From Sphingomonas bacterium (GTDB taxonomy: Bacteria; Pseudomonadota; Alphaproteobacteria; Sphingomonadales; Sphingomonadaceae), in assembly GCA_026785645.1 (NCBI GenBank), contig JAJAZM010000142.1, forward strand, positions 1 through 8,026: a DNA stretch of 8,026 bases. Reading direction: 5' to 3'. Shown here one piece after another: positions 4,672-8,026 of the stretch. The position numbers and the translations under genes were made by a program. The first letter of the stretch is position 1, and each line of letters starts with the position of its first letter. The notes below the pieces were generated by a model, which was not told the origin of the DNA, did no database searches, and saw only the letters and a list, made by a program, of their open reading frames with translations.

Positions 4672-6414
4672 ATGACCAACCTTTCTCCTCCCGGCGCAAC
4701 GCCCACTTCCGACACCCTCGATCGACGCTATGCTGATTTCGAGACGCTCGGCGATGCGCTCGATTATGCGGCGCGCGGGGTTCGGGGGATGAATTTCCAT
4801 GACGCCCGAGGGACGCTGACGCGCGCCTATCCGTTCGCCATATTGAAGGCCGACGCCCTCGCCCATGCCCACCGTTTCGTGACCCTCGGCCTGGTGCCGG
4901 GTGACCGGGTCGCGCTGATCGCCGAGACCGGACCCGAATTCGCCGCCTGTTTCTTTGGCGCGGTCTATGCCGGGCTGTGGCCGGTGCCGCTCCCGTTGCC
5001 GACCAGCTTTGGAGGACGCGAGGCCTATGTCTCGCAACTGCTCGTCATGCTCGAAAGCAGCGATCCCCAGCTGTTCCTATTCCCCCCTGAACTTGCCGAA
5101 TTCGCGAATGATGCGGCGACCCAGCGCAAGGTCGTGGCGCGCGACTGGCACAGCTTCACCGAAATTGATCAGTCCGCCGACCCGCTCCCCACCAATGAAG
5201 GCGGCGCGATCGCCTATCTCCAATATTCGTCGGGCTCGACCCGCTTCCCCCACGGCGTCGCCGTCACCCACCGCGCGCTGCTCGACAATCTTCACGCCCA
5301 CAGCATGGGGATCGAGCTTCAGGACAGTGACCGCTGCATCAGCTGGCTGCCATGGTATCATGACATGGGCCTGGTCGGCTGCATGCTCTCGCCGCTGGCG
5401 AACCAGGTGTCGGTCGACTTCCTCAAGACCGAGGATTTTGCGCGCCGGCCCTTGGCGTGGCTCGACCTGATCAGCCGCAACCCCGGCACCACGCTCAGTT
5501 ACTCGCCGACCTTTGGCTATGACATTTGCTCGCGTCGAATGTCGTCGCAGACCCGCGCCGCCGACCGCTTCGACCTCGCGCGCTGGCGGATTGCCGGTAA
5601 TGGCGCCGACATGATCCGCCCCGACGTGATGCAGGCGTTCGTCGACAGCTTTGCCGACGCCGGGTTCAAGGCCGCCGCTTTCTGCCCCAGCTACGGCCTT
5701 GCCGAGGCCACGCTGGCGGTGTCGATCATGCCGCCGGGCGAAGGCATCCGACTCGAACTGGTCGAGGAAAGCGAATTGTCCGGCGTCGGCACCCCCGCCC
5801 AGGAACGCCCGCGCCGCTACCGAGCGATCGTCAATTGCGGCAGACCGGTGATCGGCATGGCGGTCGAGATCCGCGATTCGACCGGCGCGGTGCTTCCCGG
5901 CAGCGCGATCGGCAGACTCTTCTGCCGCGGCTCGTCGGTGATGCACGGCTATTTCCGCGACGAGGAATCGACCGCCGCCTGCCTGTCCGACGACGGTTGG
6001 CTCGACACCGGCGATATGGGCTATGTCTCGGGCGGCTACATCTTCATCGTCGGCCGCGCCAAGGACATGATCATCATCAACGGCCGCAACCACTGGCCGC
6101 AGGATATTGAATGGGCGGTCGAGCAATTGCCCGGCTTCAAATCGGGCGACATCGCCGCTTTCGCCATCACCGGCCCGCTCGGCGAGGAAACCCCCGCAGT
6201 GCTGGTGCATTGCCGGGTCAGCGACCCCGAGGAACGCGGCCGCCTGCGCGACGACATCCGCGAGCGGGTCCGTGCGATCACCGGAATCACTCCCGTAGTC
6301 GAACTCGTCCCGCCACGCACCCTGCCCCGCACCTCGTCGGGCAAGCTGTCGCGCACCAAAGCCCGCAACCTCTACCTCAGCGGCGAGATCGTCCCGTTCG
6401 ACGTCGCGGCGTAA
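4672..6414 (+). CDS. Fatty acyl-AMP ligase (FAAL-type acyl-adenylating enzyme)
   Basis: This 580-residue member of the ANL adenylating superfamily is predicted to activate a fatty acid with ATP to acyl-AMP for transfer to an acyl carrier protein or similar acceptor. Motifs in order: P-loop QYSSGSTRFPHGV (184-196), LPWYHDMGL (226-234), SYSPTFGYD (276-284), CPSYGLAEAT (338-347), GWLDTGDMGY (442-451), the hinge GRAKDMIIINGRN (461-473) and the C-terminal lysine in RTSSGKLSR (Lys558). Three features favour FAAL over an acyl-CoA ligase: the overall resemblance to FadD32-like enzymes, the SSGSTR P-loop without the usual Thr-Pro-Lys, and a long segment between the YGLAEAT motif and the CGRPV motif (about 348-390), where FAALs carry an insertion. 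The gene stands alone, divergent from recX and followed by tRNA-Trp; no polyketide synthase, ACP or serine palmitoyltransferase is visible. In alphaproteobacteria related enzymes feed ACP-dependent lipid pathways including bacterial ceramide synthesis, but that link is inference here. Confidence 0.9.
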   Translation: MTNLSPPGATPTSDTLDRRYADFETLGDALDYAARGVRGMNFHDARGTLTRAYPFAILKADALAHAHRFVTLGLVPGDRVALIAETGPEFAACFFGAVYAGLWPVPLPLPTSFGGREAYVSQLLVMLESSDPQLFLFPPELAEFANDAATQRKVVARDWHSFTEIDQSADPLPTNEGGAIAYLQYSSGSTRFPHGVAVTHRALLDNLHAHSMGIELQDSDRCISWLPWYHDMGLVGCMLSPLANQVSVDFLKTEDFARRPLAWLDLISRNPGTTLSYSPTFGYDICSRRMSSQTRAADRFDLARWRIAGNGADMIRPDVMQAFVDSFADAGFKAAAFCPSYGLAEATLAVSIMPPGEGIRLELVEESELSGVGTPAQERPRRYRAIVNCGRPVIGMAVEIRDSTGAVLPGSAIGRLFCRGSSVMHGYFRDEESTAACLSDDGWLDTGDMGYVSGGYIFIVGRAKDMIIINGRNHWPQDIEWAVEQLPGFKSGDIAAFAITGPLGEETPAVLVHCRVSDPEERGRLRDDIRERVRAITGITPVVELVPPRTLPRTSSGKLSRTKARNLYLSGEIVPFDVAA

Positions 6415-6439
6415 CGCGGCTTGCGGTTAGTGCGCCGCG
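6415..6439 (+). terminator. Weak hairpin after the acyl-AMP ligase
   Basis: Immediately after the stop codon, CGCGGC (6415-6420) can pair with GCCGCG (6434-6439) around a 13-nt loop. No T-run follows (next bases CGTCTAATT), so as an intrinsic terminator it is weak. It could be a chance structure in GC-rich DNA. Confidence 0.2.
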
Positions 6440-6457
6440 CGTCTAATTCGCGGCCCG

Positions 6458-6480
6458 GCCCTTCGACGGGCTTCAGGATC
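6458..6480. repeat. CCCTTCGAC-type intergenic repeat remnant (putative)
   Basis: The stretch GCCCTTCGACGGGCTTCAGG resembles a short palindromic sequence (GCCCTTCGACaaGCTCAGGGC-like) that I recall as frequent between genes in sphingomonads and other GC-rich bacteria. Here it keeps GCCC-TTCGAC-GGGC pairing (6458-6461 with 6468-6471). The right half looks degraded. It ends 6 bp before tRNA-Trp. The identification is from memory of the motif; only one copy is seen in the window. Confidence 0.25.
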
Positions 6481-6485
6481 GGCTT

Positions 6486-6561
6486 AGGGGTATAGCTCAG
6501 TTGGTAGAGCATCGGTCTCCAAAACCGAGGGTCGTGGGTTCGAGTCCCCCTGCCCCTGCCA
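6486..6561 (+). tRNA. trnW: tRNA-Trp (anticodon CCA)
   Basis: This is a full 76-nt cloverleaf. The acceptor stem AGGGGTA (6486-6492) pairs with TGCCCCT (6551-6557), with one G-T pair. The discriminator is G, and the 3' CCA is encoded (6559-6561). The D arm is GCTCAGTTGGTAGAGC. The anticodon stem TCGGT/ACCGA (6512-6516, 6524-6528) encloses loop CTCCAAA, with anticodon CCA at 6519-6521. The T loop TTCGAGT is standard; its stem has one T-C mismatch at the second pair. tRNA-Trp directly upstream of secE is a conserved bacterial arrangement. Confidence 0.97.
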
Positions 6562-6842
6562 GGTCCTGAGGCACCGAACGCAGCGCAAGTAGGGCGAAGC
6601 GTTGCCGAAGGCCGGCCAGCGCGCGAAGCAGCGACTGACGGCATAGGGCTTGTCCCCATGACGCCGTTCCCCCTCCCGCCCCCAAACCCTACCTTGCAAA
6701 CCCAACCCGCGCTCGCTAAGTCGCGTCCCCATGCGGACATGGAAGCAATCGCTTCCCCTCCCCGGCTCCAGGGCCAGGGCGGGGGAAGGGGGCTATCCGG
6801 GCAACCACCCGCCAATGGCTGAACAAGAAGGCGAGCAACAAC
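6562..6842 (+). other. tRNA-Trp to secE spacer with GC-rich hairpins
   Basis: These 281 bp contain no credible gene. The first third has an imperfect stem GCAGCGC/GCGTTGC near 6579-6604, the palindrome GGCCGGCC at 6610-6617 and repeated GCGAAGC words. The middle (about 6654-6740) is strongly C-rich on the plus strand, with GTCCCCATG occurring twice (from 6654 and from 6725). A larger imperfect hairpin pairs CTTCCCC (6752-6758) with GGGGAAG (6782-6788), extended by further G-C pairs. It could act as a tRNA-processing, attenuation or termination signal, or hold the secE promoter. None of these is demonstrated. Confidence 0.4.
6827..6831 (+). promoter_or_regulatory. Shine-Dalgarno site for secE
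   Basis: GAAGG stands 11 nt before the GTG at 6843. It supports this non-ATG start, which gives the expected SecE N-terminus MAKTSPGEF. The nearby ATG at 6815 is in another frame and yields only a 24-codon peptide. Confidence 0.55.
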
Positions 6843-7040
6843 GTGGCAAAAACTTCCCCGGGCGAATTCGTCAATCAGGTGAGGAATGAAGCCCGCAAGG
6901 TCGTCTGGCCGACGCGCAAGGAAACCGTCACCACCGCGATCATGGTTCTGATCATGACCACGCTGCTGGCGATCTTCTTCCTCGGGGTCGATGCCGTCTT
7001 CTCGTCCATCGTCAAATTCCTGCTTGGCCTGCTCGGCTAA
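6843..7040 (+). CDS. secE: Preprotein translocase subunit SecE
   Basis: SecE is the small essential subunit of the SecYEG translocon in the inner membrane; it clamps the two halves of SecY. The 65-residue product has the single-TM bacterial layout. Residues 5-25 form the amphipathic cytosolic helix with VRNEARKVVWPTRKETV, which includes the conserved V-W-P-T/S-R-x-E motif. The transmembrane segment is at about residues 30-53, followed by a short hydrophobic periplasmic end. The start is GTG at 6843, chosen because it gives MAKTSPGEF and has a GAAGG upstream. nusG follows after 19 bp, so the two are almost certainly cotranscribed, as in most bacteria. No defect is visible; the length is typical for alphaproteobacteria. 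Confidence 0.96.
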   Translation: MAKTSPGEFVNQVRNEARKVVWPTRKETVTTAIMVLIMTTLLAIFFLGVDAVFSSIVKFLLGLLG

Positions 7041-7046
7041 ACCAAC

Positions 7047-7051
7047 AAAGG
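7047..7051 (+). promoter_or_regulatory. Shine-Dalgarno site for nusG
   Basis: AAAGG lies 8 nt before the ATG at 7060. It decides the start of nusG over the longer open frame that begins at 6991 inside secE. Confidence 0.6.
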
Positions 7052-7059
7052 TTCGACCC

Positions 7060-7599
7060 ATGTCCCGCTGGTACATCATCCACGCTTATTCCGGCTTCGA
7101 AAACAAGGTGAAGGACCAGATCCTCGCCGATGCGAAGCGCATGGGCCTGACCCAATTGGTCGAATCGGTTGAAGTCCCGACCGAAAAGATCACCGAAATC
7201 CGCCGCGGCAAGAAGGTCACCTCCGACCGCAAATTCTTCCCCGGCTACGTGCTCGCCAAGCTAGCGCTCAACGACGACGTTTATCACCTCGTCAAGAACA
7301 CCCCGAAGGTGACCGGCTTCCTTGGTCCCAACGGCAAGCCGCAGGCGATCAGCGAAGCCGAGGCCGCGCGGATCCTCTCGACCCGCGAGGAAGCCGCTTC
7401 GGCCGCGCCCAAGCAGAAGATCAAGGTCGATTACGAGATTGGCGACAATGTGAAGGTGCTCGACGGCCCGTTCGCGTCGTTCAACGGCCTCGTCGAGGAA
7501 CTCGATTTCGACCGCAGCCGGGTCAAGGTCAGCGTCTCGATCTTCGGCCGCGCCACGCCGGTCGAGCTGGAGTTCGAGCAGGTGGAACGGGTTAAATAG
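7060..7599 (+). CDS. nusG: Transcription termination/antitermination factor NusG
   Basis: NusG binds RNA polymerase through its N-terminal domain and links it to Rho or to ribosomal S10 through its KOW domain. The 179-residue product has a complete NGN domain (about 1-108), starting SRWYIIHAYSGFENKVKDQI and including the polymerase-binding region EVPTEKITEIRRGKKVTSDRKFFPGYVL (38-65). An Ala-rich linker (111-118) leads to the KOW domain (about 125-178), GDNVKVLDGPFASFNGLVEELD...VSIFGRATPVELEFEQVERV. Length and motifs are those of a standard alphaproteobacterial NusG. The ATG at 7060 has an AAAGG at good spacing; upstream in-frame codons lie within secE and are not NusG-like. It would usually be followed by rplK and rplA, but here the next ORF is an NTF2-like gene. 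Confidence 0.97.
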   Translation: MSRWYIIHAYSGFENKVKDQILADAKRMGLTQLVESVEVPTEKITEIRRGKKVTSDRKFFPGYVLAKLALNDDVYHLVKNTPKVTGFLGPNGKPQAISEAEAARILSTREEAASAAPKQKIKVDYEIGDNVKVLDGPFASFNGLVEELDFDRSRVKVSVSIFGRATPVELEFEQVERVK

Positions 7600-7637
7600 C
7601 ATTAGCTGTTTGACGCTTTCCATCAAAATACGGTGAA

Positions 7638-8017
7638 ATGACCGTTATCGAGGCCTGGCATGCCTACATCCGCTCGAGCGACCGCTCCACGCTCTGCTCG
7701 ACCCCGACGCGACGTTCGACAGCCCGATCGTCCACACCACCCAGCGCGGTCGCGACATGACCGAAACCTATCTCCACGCTGCGGCAACGGTGCTTGGCGG
7801 TCCCGATTTTCGTTACACCGGCGAATGGGCCAACGATACCGGCGCAGTGCTCGAGTTCGAGACGTTGATCGAGGGCGTGACCATCAACGGGGTCGACATC
7901 ATCCACCTCACCGACGACCGCCAGCGCATCGCCGCCTTCAAGGTCATGATCCGCCCGTTGCAGGCGGTCAATCTGGTCCACCGCCTGATGGGCGAGATGC
8001 TCAGCCGGTCAAGCTGA
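7638..8017 (+). pseudogene. NTF2/SnoaL-like protein gene, interrupted by a one-base frameshift
   Basis: The ATG at 7638 opens a frame reading MTVIEAWHAYIRSSD, which then goes out of frame and stops at 7758-7760. From about 7682 the +2 frame reads PLHALLDPDATFDSPIVHTTQRGRDMTETY and continues to the TGA at 8015-8017. Adding one C to the CC at 7682-7683 (GAC CCG CTC) joins both parts into a smooth 126-residue protein with the layout of a small NTF2-like fold: an N-terminal helix, the ALLDPDATFDSPIVHTTQRG block, and repeated beta-rich segments. The role of this family member is unknown; NTF2-like folds include isomerases, cyclases and pure binding proteins. The GGTGA before the ATG is too close to be a good Shine-Dalgarno, so initiation is uncertain. 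Alternatives are an error in a short C-run of the assembly, or translation only from the internal ATG at 7757 (86 residues). Confidence 0.75.
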
Positions 8018-8026
8018 GCGCGCCGC

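Noticed and set aside
4538..4699. 54-residue N-terminal extension of recX
   Set aside because: The added residues are not RecX-like and would overlap the start of the divergent acyl-AMP ligase; the ATG at 4537 gives the normal length.
5077..6210. 377-codon open frame on the minus strand inside the acyl-AMP ligase gene
   Set aside because: It is a codon-bias shadow in GC-rich DNA: rich in Ala, Gly, His, Asp, Arg and Val with no family character, while the plus strand has every ANL motif in order.
6815..6889. ATG at 6815 reading MAEQEGEQQRGKN as a small protein before secE
   Set aside because: It is only about 24 codons, overlaps the secE start in another frame and has no sign of function beyond the shared GAAGG.
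6991..7059. Upstream start of nusG inside secE
   Set aside because: The extra residues are out-of-frame secE sequence; AAAGG at 7047-7051 and the MSRWYIIHAYSG N-terminus fix the start at 7060.
6372..7079. 235-codon minus-strand open frame crossing tRNA-Trp and secE
   Set aside because: It runs through a certain tRNA gene and opposite secE, and its translation is not protein-like.
1..8026. CRISPR array, insertion sequence, phage or defence system
   Set aside because: No spaced direct repeats, transposase or integrase motifs, terminal inverted repeats or defence domains were seen on either strand, despite tRNA-Trp being a possible integration site.

Overview
This window is a GC-rich chromosomal segment of an alphaproteobacterium, most likely a member of the Sphingomonadales. 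Four points support this. An NDUFA12-type complex I accessory subunit is a mitochondrial/alphaproteobacterial hallmark. The cold-shock protein carries two cold-shock domains. The Aat and SecE sequences are of the sphingomonad type. Finally, the gene order accC-arsC-aat facing a DUF2155 lipoprotein fits this group. I see no insertion sequence, phage gene, CRISPR array, plasmid function or other clearly accessory module. The content is mostly housekeeping.

Layout. Left block, plus strand (1-1918): the 3' end of accC (biotin carboxylase), an ArsC-family gene whose start overlaps the accC stop (ATGA), and aat (leucyl/phenylalanyl-tRNA-protein transferase). Middle block, minus strand (4537 down to 1702), in transcription order: recX, a double cold-shock-domain protein, a secreted DUF192 protein, the NDUFA12-like subunit and a DUF2155 lipoprotein. 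Two junctions here are also 4-bp stop/start overlaps (TTGA and GTGA), so this looks like one operon. The last gene runs head-on into aat, with a 217-bp antisense overlap. Divergent from recX is a 580-residue fatty acyl-AMP ligase (4672-6414).

Right block, plus strand: tRNA-Trp(CCA), secE and nusG, which is the classic protein-export/transcription-elongation locus. The next gene inside the window is an NTF2/SnoaL-like gene broken by a single-base frameshift (7638-8017), not rplK.

How the genes connect: AccC supplies the carboxylation step of malonyl-CoA synthesis and the acyl-AMP ligase activates free fatty acids, so both touch lipid metabolism, but they are not in one operon. SecE and NusG serve the translocon and RNA polymerase. 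The minus-strand operon mixes RNA binding (CSD), envelope proteins (DUF192, DUF2155) and respiration (NDUFA12). The most useful oddities are the long aat/DUF2155 overlap, in which conserved ends of both proteins share DNA, the precisely locatable frameshift after nusG, and the stand-alone acyl-AMP ligase. I found no convincing new biological system.
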